Both the position numbers and the translations under genes were made by a program. A model generated the notes under the pieces. It had not been told where the DNA came from. It saw nothing but the letters and a program-made list of their open reading frames with translations, and ran no database searches. Positions 1-10,861 of a DNA stretch of 64,000 nucleotides are shown here, piece after piece. The DNA comes from Lampris incognitus (Eukaryota; Chordata; Actinopteri; Lampriformes; Lampridae), in the NCBI RefSeq assembly GCF_029633865.1, contig NC_079219.1, positions 57,001,698-57,065,697 on the forward strand, read 5' to 3'. Positions within the stretch are counted from its first letter, which is position 1. Every line of letters begins with the position of its first letter.

Positions 1-570
1 GGATGGAGTGGGAGACTGACAGGCAGATTGGTGCAGCATCAGCAGTAATGTGGATGCTGTACCGGACCGTTGTGGTGAAGAGGGAGCTGAGCCGGAAGGC
101 AAAGCTCTCAATTTACCAGTCAATCTTCATTCCAACCCTCACCTATGGTCATGAGCTTTGGGTAGTGACCGAAAGGGTGAGATCACGGATACAAGCGGCT
201 GAAATGAGTTTCCTCCGTAGAGATAGGGTGAGGAGCTCGGACATCTGGAGGGAGCTCGGAGTAGAGCCACTACTCCTTCACATCAAAAGGAGCCAGCTGA
301 GGTGGTTCGGGCACTGATTAGGATGCCACCTGGGCGCCTTCCTTTGGAGGTTTTCAGGGCACGTCCAACTGGGGGGAGAACCCGGGGTAGACCCAGAACT
401 CGTCGGAGGGACTACATGTCCAGTCTGGCCTGGGAACACCTTGGGATCCCCCAGGAGGAGCTGGAGGGCATTGCTGGGGAGAGGGACATCTGGAGTGCCC
501 TACTTAGCTTGCTGCCACCGCGACCCCACCCCGGAGAAGCTGCTGATGATGACATGAGATGAGATGAGAT
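1..570 (+). mobile_element. Non-LTR retrotransposon (LINE), C-terminal end of ORF2, broken
   Basis: Two overlapping frames (3-317 and 302-562) encode a continuous LINE ORF2 C terminus common in teleosts: LYRTVVVKRELSRKAKLSIYQ, IPTLTYGHELWV, RSRIQAAEMSFLRR, ELGVEPLLL, SQLRWFGHLIRMPPG, GRPRTRRRDY and a final PPRPHPG. A one-base deletion near 313-316 (GGGCACTGATT) shifts the frame after WFGH, and a few residues after FLRR are missing. The 3' end has ATGAG-type short repeats (549-572), as at many LINE 3' ends. The 5' part lies outside the window. The copy is non-functional. Confidence 0.85.
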
Positions 571-1034
571 GATTATTATGAAAATGAACTGGCACTTCGG
601 TCTGTGATTTATTTTAAGTAGCATGGGTCATCCTAAAGGTTGCCGACCCCTGAATTGTACTCTTACACACGGACGGGGCCAGGTGGGGGCACCTGCGCCC
701 ACTGGAATCTGATTAGCTACTCCTGGTCCCCCACCTTACCAGGTATGTAACATGATATGTAATTAGCTTGTCAGCATTAAGGAAAGAAACACATTTAGCC
801 CAATGAGAAAAGATCTAAAATGAATTGGAGGGAGGGGGGGCAATCGTTGCATGGCTAAGGTGACTCGTTCAATGGGTAAATTAATCAAAATTAGCTAGCC
901 AACTTGACATTGTCACACTGAATTGTACAATTTGTTTTTTCTGGTCACCTCACGTAGCAATACCACCAGTATCCACTAGATGGCAACCCAATGCATTGGT
1001 TGTTCCTTGGGCTACATACCGTACAGTATTTGTT
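571..1034. other. No recognised feature
   Basis: Sequence between the LINE and hAT fragments. GGTTGCCGACCCCTG at about 638-652 resembles the ends of some hAT elements, but no partner end was found. The hAT-like frame may fade into the right part. Confidence 0.5.
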
Positions 1035-1500
1035 GACAGCTACATCCAGGAGTTCATTGTAAATATCATGAATAAAATTATTTTGGCTCTAGAATGAAAA
1101 ATCCACTGTGGCCATCAACAGATAAATTGTCATCTATCAGTTTGCCCTCACAAATACCTTTGAATGTGAAGAGAGACGTGCTTTACCATTAATCAGATAA
1201 AATTGAGTGAGTTCTTCCCCCTCGCAATAATCTGATTCAGTCTTCATCAGTTAACCTTGCTTTCATCAGAAAACAAGGCTAGCTCGAACACTCCACAAAA
1301 CGTCACACAGTCGATAAGACGGGCTGGAATGTGGCAGTTCTTGCTCACCTCATCCTTATGACGACACATAGCGATCCTGTAGCTCTCGTCCAACTGTGTG
1401 GTAATGCTGACCCTCCCTGTTTCATGCTTTTTCACCTTCTCTGGGAGATGATGCATGTCGGTGATACCCATAGTTTTCCAAGCAACCAGACGGCTTTATA
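1035..1500 (-). mobile_element. hAT-type transposase fragment (TTF/DUF4371-like), decayed
   Basis: Read on the minus strand, 1247-1471 encodes HLPEKVKKHETG, then TTQLDESYRIAMCRHKDEVSKN, then LIDCVTFCGVFELAL. This matches the layout of the DUF4371 region of ZMYM-related hAT transposases (LDxxYRxxxxxHNEEVxKN ... IDCxxFCGxFELALRG). Farther along the strand (to about 1035) IHDIYNELLDVAV-like remnants appear in broken frames, resembling the later NELLDCM segment. There are stops and frameshifts, and no terminal repeats were found. Confidence 0.65.
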
Positions 1501-1825
1501 ACAATATAGAAATCTACATTTTGCAGAAACTCACAAAAGCCGAAATTCTAAATAATTTACACTTGATGTTGCCTGTTCATAGATTGGAGCCTGCATGTCC
1601 CAGAGGAAGTTGTGGCTATTCAGAAGGTTGATGTTTTTGCAGAGAGCTGATTAGAGCCGTCCCCAGTAACTGAATTTAATTCCAATAGGTAGCCACTAAA
1701 ATGTTCAATTTCCAACATTTATAGCAAACCCAAGTTTCATGAAAATCGGTTCAGAATTAAGCGAGTTACAGTTGATTTTGTAGTGAGGTCTGCGTCTCTC
1801 AATACATACTGCATTTGTTTACTAG
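1501..1825. other. No recognised feature
   Basis: AT-rich sequence without coding signal; it may contain eroded upstream parts of the hAT fragment. Confidence 0.45.
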
Positions 1826-1838
1826 TGGATCTTGAACG

Positions 1839-1971
1839 TGCCCTGTGATGGCCTGGCGGCCTGTCCGGGGTGTCTCCCCACCTTCCGCCCAGTGACTGCT
1901 GGGATAGGATCCAGCATCCCCATGACCCTGAGAGCAGGACGAGGGGTTTGGATAATGGATGGATGGATGGA
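1839..1971 (+). mobile_element. Short form of SINE family A (about 130 bp), intact target duplication
   Basis: Begins GCCCTGTGATGGCCTGGCGG, contains the CTGCTGGGATAGG and CCCTGAGAGCAGGA blocks and ends in a GGAT-rich tail. It is flanked by a perfect 13-bp duplication TGGATCTTGAACG (1826-1838 and 1972-1984). It lacks the tRNA-like head of full family A copies. Confidence 0.85.
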
Positions 1972-1984
1972 TGGATCTTGAACG

Positions 1985-2655
1985 CTCCAATATGGCGGAC
2001 ACGCAGATGCATAGTGGCAACATACAGCAGTGGCCAGTGAGGTATGGCTGGCTGCCCCGGCTACGTATCACGAAAACACTTTAGTGCAAGCCCTCCTGGA
2101 ATCCATAGAGATTGCCTTGCAGTGCCTGCAGTTTGGAAGAAGAAGAAAAAAAAGCCTTACCACGAAAGTCCATCAGTGATCTGGGCGACTTTCAACCAGA
2201 CTGATATCGCCTCAGAAGGGTGGTACTCACAGGCTGGCGTAATCGCTAATCATCACTAATAATTATCACTGTGGTAGAATGTGATAGAAAAATTCTCTCC
2301 CTTTTCCCTTTGGTAGTGTGTTGCCCGATTGGCCTAAGGAACGAACCACCCATGCCTAGAAGCAGAGATTTAAGGTTAAGGCTAAGGTTCATATAAAAAG
2401 ATTTCAACTTGTACCCAACCGTCTCCAGGATTACTACTGCAGTGCCATATACAAGCTCACTGGTGTCTGTCATGTTGGTAGTGGAGGTAGTGAGCAGAGC
2501 TAGCATCTCTTCTGATGGGACTTTTTCAGCGAGCCGTAGGAGTCGGGTGTGGTCAGCTGTGTTTAGTCTGGCCATGATTCTCATTTTCAGTTCTGTGGAT
2601 TCAGCTGTTTTTTTGTGTGCGTGTGTGTGCCCCAACCTAGCATCGGTTCTCTAAT
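1985..2655. other. Unassigned; possible LINE remnant on minus strand
   Basis: No clear gene. On the minus strand 2410-2620 reads ARLNTADHTRLLRLAE ... ELVYGTAVVILETVGYKL, loosely like a segment preceding the reverse transcriptase in some LINEs (LIYATAxVxxExLG). This is a weak resemblance. Confidence 0.3.
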
Positions 2656-2659
2656 GAAA

Positions 2660-3175
2660 GCAAAAGGAATTATTAACCAATCTGACCATATCCTGTCCAG
2701 TGAATTCACTGTAATGCCCTCAGGCCGGCGCTATAAAGCGCCCCCGAGGAAAACGAATCACTGTTCTAAGTCCTTCATTCCTTCTGCTTTCAGGCTGTTA
2801 AATGCCGACACTAGTCATTTTAAATGAATGCTTTATATTGTTTTAAACCACAATATTTGGTTTCTACCTTGTTTGTTTTTCACATGGCTTGTGGGCCTGT
2901 AAGTTCAGTGCAATGCATCTTAGGATGCTTTATTTATTCTATTCTTTTAACTTATGTGAATTTTTATCCTTCACCTGGCCCTCGTGTGAGTCTGCATGCA
3001 AGGCCAGACGAGGGTGGCAGTGTGCATCTCTTGCCCATGCACTGATCTGTCTGTTGTCTCCGACATACTGATGATTGCCACTTGTCTGTGAGTTTGTGTA
3101 TAGTCTGGGTAGATTGTAAACTTTAATTGCCCTTCTGGGATAAATAAAGTCGCCCGAGTCTGAATCTAATGCTAA
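2660..3175 (+). mobile_element. LINE 3' end (L2/CR1-like), ORF2 tail and 3' UTR
   Basis: The reading MPSGRRYKAPPRKTNHCSKSFIPSAFRLLNADTS (2709-2815, in two parts: PSGRRYKAPP and SKSFIPSAFRLLN) is the usual C terminus of fish L2/CR1-like ORF2. It is followed by about 300 bp of 3' UTR ending GGGATAAATAAAGT and short TGAATCTAA-like repeats near 3160-3175. The copy is 5'-truncated. Confidence 0.75.
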
Positions 3176-3337
3176 TAATGCTGCTCCTCTTGGTACTCTT
3201 AATCCACTGCTTACTCTTCAAAAACTAAAGGAGTTGCCATCCTGAAAAACAACAATTTAAAAGAGAGACTGTGTATATCTGCCATGATGAAGAATATCCA
3301 GGTGGGTACATTACGCTGTAAAATCCACTGTCAAATG

Positions 3338-3339
<2 letters not shown>

Positions 3340-3417
<78 letters not shown>
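3340..3417. repeat. (CA)n microsatellite, about 78 bp
   Basis: Pure CA repeat. Open reading frames across it are repeat artefacts. Confidence 0.98.
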
Positions 3418-3420
<3 letters not shown>

Positions 3421-3473
3421 CCATGCTCTGCTATGGGCGAAATACAAAACACTGAGGCCTTACCTTGAGGAGC

Positions 3474-3515
3474 TCGCCTCTCAAGGCACCTTATATAAGG
3501 TGCCTTGAGAGGCGA
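3474..3515. repeat. Perfect 42-bp palindrome
   Basis: The two 21-nt arms meet without a spacer around TTATATAA. Arm start TCGCCTCTCAAGG and arm end CCTTGAGAGGCGA are exact reverse complements throughout. It can form a cruciform or hairpin. No transposon ends were identified beside it. Confidence 0.95.
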
Positions 3516-3880
3516 TGGACGGCTGCTCAAGATGCCCTCAGACAAGAAGAGGCTTGAATCGTTTGCTGAACAATTCCTTCTCAAGATCAGACACGCTCTT
3601 CGTGCAATTCCTGAAAATAAAGGGGCAAAAGCTAATTTTTCAACACAACTGAACTTGTGGAAATCAGTTGATTCTAGGTAGGTGCTCACTACATCTCCTC
3701 AGTTCTTTGCCAGCAGTTTGGGGGACGTACCCGATTGCCTCTTTCTTAATGGTGAGCGAGCTGCCAGAAGACAGAAAGCTCCTGTTTCTATTATCTGGCA
3801 GTCTAAAGGCGATAAAGTCATTCTTCTAAATACAATCCCCACCCACACACACTTCACACAGTGTAGGCAGAGGGTATCCC
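3516..3880. other. No recognised feature
   Basis: Mixed sequence; a plus frame at 3682-4038 stays open but matches nothing I know. Confidence 0.4.
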
Positions 3881-3884
3881 CGGG

Positions 3885-4330
3885 GTCTAGGGATGGTTTT
3901 ACCATATACCACGGTAAAAGATACAATACAGTAAGTCAACCATTTCAAATATTAATGATCATAACGGCGTTTGATTACCACGTGTTAAAAAGTGACGGTT
4001 TTTGCGGTGACATCCACCAATCAGCTCAGTCTCCCTAAAGCGTATGCAATCGCGCAGGCGCAGTATGCCACGTTTACCGAGACGCTAGCTGGTTAGCTTC
4101 CCTGGGACGGTAGGGCCATGGCGGAAGACGGCGGCTGCGCTCCGGAGATCTTTCGGCGCCCTAAGAGGACAAAGTATGGTCGTGTTTTGATTATGTTAAC
4201 GGGGCTGAATGGAAAGCAACACAAGATGAAGCGGAACAAACATAAAGAAATGGCGTCGAAAGGGGCTGACAGGGTCAAACTTCAAGTGGAGGTAACCGAG
4301 CCTGCGTAATTAGCCGGCGAGAGCTAGCTG
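3885..4330 (+). mobile_element. Decayed hAT-type element, start of BED-finger (ZBED-like) gene
   Basis: GGTTTTACCATATACCACGG near 3895 resembles the start of a fish hAT family whose ends read as GGTATACCG-like motifs. An ATG at 4118 opens MAEDGGCAPEIFRRPKRTK, similar to the N terminus of fish ZBED-type hAT proteins. After a frameshift, WSCFDYVNGAEWKATQDE resembles the xWSYFGYxKxxEG segment leading into the BED finger. The finger itself is broken by a stop and gaps, and the right end was not found. Confidence 0.4.
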
Positions 4331-4740
4331 TACTCCCGAAAGCTACTGCGAAAGTACCCGCAAACTGATCGACAGCAAGTACGGACCAATGGGAGACGTT
4401 TGCTTAGAGCGCACTCTCCTGATTGGCTGATAAGGGGGGGCAGGTACGGAGGGATTTCCTCCCCCCCCCCGTTTACGTCGGCTAGCGCAAGGGTAGCCAT
4501 TTTTTTCCCGCTCGGTGCGTCTATTTATTTTGATTTGAAACAAAAATCTATTGGTTTGAGTTGAAAAAAAATCTATTTATTTGACAGCTGTCCATATTTT
4601 AGAAAGAGCTCTAAATGAAAATCGCCGATTGCCAAAATAACGAGCCAGCTGTGTACCGGCCTTTGTTTTACAGGGGATGCAAGGTAAGCTAACTGTACTG
4701 TATGCATGTAGCCGTTGTAAGAGGGTTTGTGTGATTCTCT
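4331..4740. other. No recognised feature
   Basis: Contains a poly-C run (4460-4470) and short A/T runs; no coding or repeat family recognised. Confidence 0.5.
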
Positions 4741-4750
4741 TAACAGTGTA

Positions 4751-4865
4751 AACTACTAATAAGACCCGTTAGCCCCCTAGCTAACACTACTAATAAGACC
4801 CGTTAGCCCTCTAGCTAACGGGTCTTATTAGTAGTGTAAACTAGTAATAAGGCACGTTAGCCCCC
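4751..4865. repeat. Short direct and inverted repeats around a 21-bp hairpin
   Basis: The unit ACTAATAAGACCCGTTAGCC occurs at about 4754 and 4788 in the same orientation, inverted at 4815-4835 and again, diverged, at about 4843. The tightest structure has arms 4786-4806 and 4815-4835 (perfect 21 bp) around the loop CCCTCTAG. Confidence 0.9.
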
Positions 4866-4875
4866 TAGTTAACGG

Positions 4876-5183
4876 GTCTGGCCCTTTAGCCGAGCGGTCA
4901 GTGATGTCACCTTGTGGTGCAGGACACCTCGTATCGAATCCCGCACCGGGCAAGAAAATAACCGGTTACAACAGCAGCTTGTCGACACGTAAACCGGGGT
5001 TTCCGGTGTAAGTTGCCCTCGGAGAACACACCGACTTCGTGCTTTGCCCTGCCGTGTGCGTTTAATACACAGCAAATACACAACACGCACATAGATGTCT
5101 TACGAAGCAGCCCGTGGGTTCCGGCATCCCCTCAGTGTCCATGTAGAGCTCCCTTTACCAAAGAAAGAGGAAGAAGAAAAAAA
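4876..5183 (+). mobile_element. tRNA-derived SINE, family D/E
   Basis: The head reads CCCTTTAGCCGAGCGGTCAG (A-box-like) and, 50 bp later, GTATCGAATCCCGCACC (B-box-like), matching RNA polymerase III internal promoter spacing. The body has GGTAACCGG-type and CGACACGTAAACCGGGG motifs and an A-rich 3' end (5160-5190). Related heads occur at 44575, 58488, 59107 and 60309 on the minus strand. Confidence 0.7.
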
Positions 5184-5349
5184 AGGAAACAGGAATGAGT
5201 AGTGACGTTTGTCCATGGTAACTAAGTATACATTATATAAGAAAACAGAAGGACGCATAGTGTTCACATTTAAATGAGGAGAAGAGAAATCCAGAAGAAC
5301 TTTGTCACTATCTCTTATTTCAGATCAGTTGAGGAAATAATTGGGGACC

Positions 5350-5467
5350 ATCCATCCATTACCCAAACCGCTTATCCTGCTCTCGGGGTCGTGGGGATGC
5401 TGGCGCCTAACCCAGCAGTCATTGGGAGGCAGGCAGGGAGACACCCTGGACAGGGCCTCACAGGGCC

Positions 5468-5515
<48 letters not shown>

Positions 5516-5743
5516 ATCCCCTAGGGACAATTTAGTACGGCCGATTCACCTGACTTACACGTCTTTGGACTGTGGGAGGAAACCGGAGCACCCGGGGGAA
5601 ACCCACACAGACACGGGGAGAACATGCAAACTCCGCACAGAGGACGACCCGGGACGACCCCCAAGGTTGGACTACCCTGGGGCTCGAACCCAGGACCATC
5701 TTGCTGTGAGGCGACTGCACTAACCACTGTGCCACCATGCCAC
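5350..5743 (-). mobile_element. Full-length SINE family A, perfect target duplication
   Basis: On the minus strand it starts with a tRNA-like head (GTGGCACAGTGGTTAG A box; GGTTCGAGCCCC-type B box), passes CGTGTCTGTGTGGG, CCTCCCACAGTCCAAAGAC and a CA repeat (5469-5515), and ends with the CCTGAGAGCAGGATAAGC and GGATGGAT tail. The 10-bp duplication ATTGGGGACC lies at 5340-5349 and 5744-5753. It is inserted into an L1 fragment. Confidence 0.9.
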
Positions 5744-6420
5744 ATTGGGGACCCGTTTAGTCAAAAATATATCTGTTTTTAATTGTAACCGTGCATTTAT
5801 GTTTTCCATGTAATAAACATCCTTAACCTTCTCCCTCCACAGTGTTACTGTGAGGGGCTGTGGCCTCAGCCAGGAGACTGTGATCATCTTCTTGGCAATT
5901 AGAAGAAGGACCCTCAATAGTGATGTCTGATTTTTGTCTTCTGCATCGTCTGGTAATATTCCTAATAAATAGCAAGGTGGTTGTAAGGGCAGTTCTATAT
6001 CTAAAATTTTTTAAATTTCATTTTGTATATTTTGCCAATATTCCAATAGTTCTGGACAGTCCCAAGATATGTGTGTATGGTCTCCTATCAGGCCACAGCC
6101 CCTCCAGCACTGATCCAAGGTGCCACCAAATTTTGATATGACAAGAGGGGTCCTGAAAAATCTCATCTTAACTTTCTATTCAAAGTCCTTCCAAATGGGG
6201 CTGTTTGTTATTTTATGTCCCACTCTGCATGATCATTCCCAGTTTTTATCCAATATTATGGTGTTCATCTCCAATTCCCATTTTCCTTGATATCCAAGCT
6301 GTACTTTTTGTCTATTTTTGTACTTTCTCTTTTTTTGATAACCATTCTGTACTTTTTAAACATTTTCAGCACGTGTAAATGATATTGCTATGATTTTGGT
6401 CTCAAAGGGCTTCAAAAATC
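5744..6420 (-). mobile_element. L1-clade LINE, ORF2 C-terminal fragment
   Basis: On the minus strand frames read DFEWKVKMRFFRTPL-like, then FGGTLDQCWRGCGLIGDHTH, ISWDCPELLEYWQNIQNEI, then LPLQPPCYLLGILPDDAEDK, LRVLLLIAKKMITVSWL and VTLWREKVKDVYYMENI. CWRGCG...H..W.C is the C-terminal zinc-knuckle-like motif of L1 ORF2. The frame is broken by stops and indels. The fragment is interrupted at 5744 by the family A SINE and may continue at 5200-5339. The 5' limit is approximate. Confidence 0.75.
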
Positions 6421-8535
6421 AATCGAGACTGAAGGAGACATCCCATTTCACCCCCCCACTTTGGTGGTAGCATGTTCTCGAAATGTCTAGAGTCTGATTT
6501 ACTACATAAAGAAATTCAAACCCGAGTGTTTGCCATCACAGGAGATGTGATCCCTTATCAACACTGAGGAGGAGGAAAAAAAGCCACCCGTGGAGACGGG
6601 GAAAGAGGGAACGTCTAGAAGATCCGCGTCCTCTTGAACAGACGGAAGAGTGAAATGGATTTTTCCTATGACGGTGTGTAGTTTTGTAGTATCTGGGTCA
6701 CAGCTGATTTACACTTGCTTTAGGTAGAACAACCCAGTAAAGGTACATTAAGGATTCACGGTAGCTGCTTTTAGCGTTTGTTCTAAAATTAATTTAAATC
6801 TTTCCATCCTTATTTTACTCTCATTTTACCATTTGTTTTGTTGTATTTTTAAACAAATATATTCCTTTTATTATTATTCCTCCAAAGCACTGTTATTTTT
6901 CTTCCTCAGTAGAATTAAATAAGCAGCCGTATACTTCTGTTAAAATATTTTCTTTGCAAAATATGAATAATGTAGTCCTTTAGATGTTAAAATTTCCCGG
7001 TTGTAGTAATTAAAACATAATTACACTGCTCCAAACTATGTATGGTGTGATTATAAGTTATGAACTGCTGCACGGAGGACATTAATACTGCGAGGAAAAT
7101 GTAGTCAAACGTCTTCCGTTATCAACGGTTTACTTATCTCAAGGTTTAATTAACAATCTGACACTTAAATATTCAGTCAATGTCAGATGAATTATAGGTC
7201 TACTGGGGGAAATTAAACCCACCCTGTGAACGTTTGACACCGTCTAATTACACTGAAGTTGTGAGGAATTGACTACAGGGTGGAGCGTTAAGGTTGGTTT
7301 TGCATAGGACGCACGAGGATTTTATTTTTTTGTGATTCCAAATTAAACCTTAAATCTGCTGCTCCACAGGAAAAAAAATGCACTTCACAAAGCCTTGGAG
7401 AAAACTGATGGATTTTCATGCTTATCCTCTAAAAATACAGAGTGCACCTACACCTGGTCCAGATTCAGCCCCTTACACCTAACCGAACTATTACCACACA
7501 TGCTGAGAGGTGGGGGTCCATTTCAAACAACATTTGCTGTTCTTATTCTGCACCACAAGCGTTTAGTCACTCGGAATTAGGATCAATAACACATTAGCCT
7601 GATAAGTTGTATTGGATATTTGGCCGGCGATGTCCTGAAAATATCACATCGCCGACTGAATGCCTGCAAGATTACCGGAAAAGATGACTGCGGCACACGG
7701 GGACACAAAACGCTCCGCTTTTAGTGTTTAAACTATTATAAAATGCCACGACTGGAGTACAAGATTTGCTCATTAAATCCTGAAAGTTTTAAAGATCCAA
7801 CACCTTAATTTCATTTTTATTGCACCGTTAATGATTTCCTCCTCCCCTACATCACATTATCAGTAAGAAGCTTTGGCGTAGACCCAGTATTGCTTGGTAA
7901 AATAATGACATGTTTGAACGCTGTCTGCTGGGGAGTTTGATGGCCCAGAGTCACCTTCACTTTACATCAAACCAAAATGGATTCCACTCCCCAATGAAGT
8001 AAAATGTCTGCTTAACGCGGCGTTCAACATAGTACAAAACCCCACATGCCTCCACGGTAACAAACACGTCTGTGACAGGGATCACAAACCATGAAATAGG
8101 AGCATTTGGCCAATTATCCTGGAAATTGCCCATCTATCTTCACAAGAGGCTATATATTACACCCTGTGTTCAGAAATGCATTTACAAGTTGTTTAGATGT
8201 ACATTTATTCCTTTTAAAGGGGGAAAAAAAAACAAGGTAAATTCGGCATCAATGTGCATCTCTCTGTTGACAGGACTGAAAATGAACACGGTCACTTCTT
8301 CACTGCAGGGTCGATGCGGTGCCGATGATGCTTCAGGGACTCGGGAGTCTATTGGGAGGGTGAGTCTTATCGGGCTCTGGCTGCCTATAGATACAAAGTC
8401 AGCTCAATGTTCTCCTGGTTACTCACATTACAATGGCCTCTCAAACCACAAGGTCATTTCACGTCCCGGGAGCATTTTCATCTTGATAGTCCTATGTATT
8501 ACACCTGGTAGGCAGCTTTCCCACAGATAAATGGG

Positions 8536-8536
<1 letters not shown>
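6421..8536. other. AT-rich sequence, nothing recognised
   Basis: About 2.1 kb without recognisable coding exon, RNA gene or repeat. The left end may hold further L1 remnants. Confidence 0.5.

Positions 8537-8606
<70 letters not shown>
8537..8606. repeat. (TG)n microsatellite
   Basis: About 65 bp of TG followed by CGCGCG. Confidence 0.97.
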
Positions 8607-8607
<1 letters not shown>

Positions 8608-10861
8608 TTTAAACGACACACATTACGTTGTTTTAATGCAATCGAATTTATTACGTTGTCTTGCCGTGTCAGAAAGGCTCAGATTGCAGTTGGCTCTTCA
8701 CAGAAGATGCAAAATATTTTCACCAAAATGTGAAAACAAAACAATACAAATTAAACACAACGCAAAAAAAGAAGAAGACATTTCTAAAAGAAACTGATTG
8801 TAAGATTCTATATCAAGCATAGCTGAAATTATCACACAAGGTCAACAACTGGAATAGAGACGAGACTGTGATTTACAGCATTAAGACATCCATTCGTCAG
8901 TATGTCAGAATATTCACGTTTTGCTTAATTTCTGACAATGTGTTGTTCAACAGGGGATGTGTAGTCCAAATAATTGGGAAGATTTAACATCCTTGATGCA
9001 AACATAATTTCTTACTTTTGACTGAATTCTGGGACCAAAAGTCACTCAGATATAATATTGTGTGGTGGAACCATTTAAAAAAAAAATTTTTTTTTTGTTT
9101 AAGAAAGAAAAGGCAGTGAATTTGGGAAACACAAAGTTAGGACCACACTTGTGATAACTCACGTTATCTAAAAAATTAAGAGAATAAAATCCAATTTAAA
9201 AAGGGGGAATTGATAGTAAATATATTAATCACACACACACACACACACTGGCGTTCTTTCTAAATTAACAAAAGTCCATTCCAGCTATTTGTTTCATCCC
9301 TGAAAAACAATCAAAAAAATTACAACGTAAAAGTTAAATTACCCCGTGATTGAAAAAAAAAAACCAAAAAACATTAAATTTGGGAAATGGCATTGTGGCA
9401 GATTAAACTGAAAACATTCCATTACACATTTAAACAAAAAAAAACCCAACCAAAACACACCGCCTGACATTCTTCATTACAAAAATACATTTGATTTGTT
9501 CGTTTTTTCCCCCGCTTTTATACTACGACTTAGCAGAATGGCTACAACACATTTAGGCTTGCAGCAAATATAAGTGGAACCGATAAAAGAAGGATTCTGT
9601 GTGTTTTTAAAGTCAAAACACCAGCTGGACCGGTCCATTATTGGTCTAGCCTGGCGAGGTGCTCAGCAGATGTTCTGGTGTTTGCACCGCCGGCTGGGAA
9701 CATCAACAAATGGGCCTCGTCGGTCCGTAGGATGCTCAGCCGACTGAGACGTGTCCATCGCCTTTGTGTACCCATAAGCCCTTGCTCACCTGCCATTAAG
9801 TGTGAAGGGGCGTAGAGGGGTTGGAGCAACCGGGGGCAGGGGGGGGTCCACTTAAAAGAGAGAGAGAGAGAAGAAAAAAAAACAGGAAACACCAAAACCA
9901 GTCCCAGGTTTAGTTGAGTACACCTTTGGAGCACTATGTGGCACCAGAATGTGGAGTGTCCAGTTTTCTGGCCAGTTGAGCTGCATGCTCAACCCAGTTC
10001 AGACTCCAGTACAACCAGTTGAATCCCAGTAGGGGGCGCAGCAGCTCTGCCTGATTATTCCAGAAGGTTCCTTGATTACCTCTGGAAATATCCGTGTTTC
10101 AAAATTCCAGTTAATTTGTGAGGGTTAGTCAGCACATTCATTTCATGACGGCGTCTTCGTAGAGAACCGTGAGTCAGTCGAGAAGGGGGAAAAAATAAAA
10201 AGAGTAGGCAGAAGTCGTGTTCGCCCGAGTATGAAACAAGTCAGGAAATACACCATCAAAACTCCCAACTTAGCCAACAGACTGACCTTGGATCTGGGTC
10301 ACATTGTTCACGTTGGTCCACCAAAGACAGGTAATCAGACCGGAAAAGGGTGGCGGTGGGGTGCATGTGGGGGAAAAAAAAGGTATTAACGTCAAGGAAG
10401 GAATAATGAAGCGGAAGAAAGGAAAAGCTCTGGCGAAATGAGTCTTAAAAACAGGACCCTTCGCTCTGCTGGGGCCCAGAGTGGACTTATCTGAGCCCCG
10501 ATTTCACGGGAAACTGTCCACGCCGCCGCCGGTCAGCGGCTAACACGGCAGCTAAACGACTGGCGGCGTTGTGTATGAAATGAATCACAGTGATTTGGTG
10601 CATCGGTCCCTGAGTCACTGTGGCCACGTCTCAAAAAAAAAAAAGACACCTAACCCTCCATGGAGAATCACATTTAGACAGCCACGTGCTGGATTGTAGG
10701 TAATATGGCGTCACTCGCCATAGCTTAGCATAAATTGCATTGTGTCGTTCGGCGTCTGGGCAGCATCTCCGGATCCCACAGAGAACAGACACGAGGTCAG
10801 CGGTGAGGAGAGGGAGACAGACAGACCGACAGGGAGGGAGGGAGGGAGAGAGAGAGCTCAG
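8607..10861 (-). other. Probable 3' UTR and downstream sequence of the ephrin gene
   Basis: No coding pattern or clear transposon is seen. The stretch is partly AT-rich with homopolymer A/T runs and a short CA run at 9232-9248. It directly follows the TAG at 10862, so some of it must be 3' UTR. A possible minus-strand AATAAA (TTTATT on plus, 8647-8652) would give a 3' UTR of about 2.2 kb, but the end cannot be fixed. Confidence 0.4.

Noticed and set aside
3284..3508. ORFs of His-Thr or Cys-Val repeats here and at other CA/TG runs
   Set aside because: Microsatellite translations.
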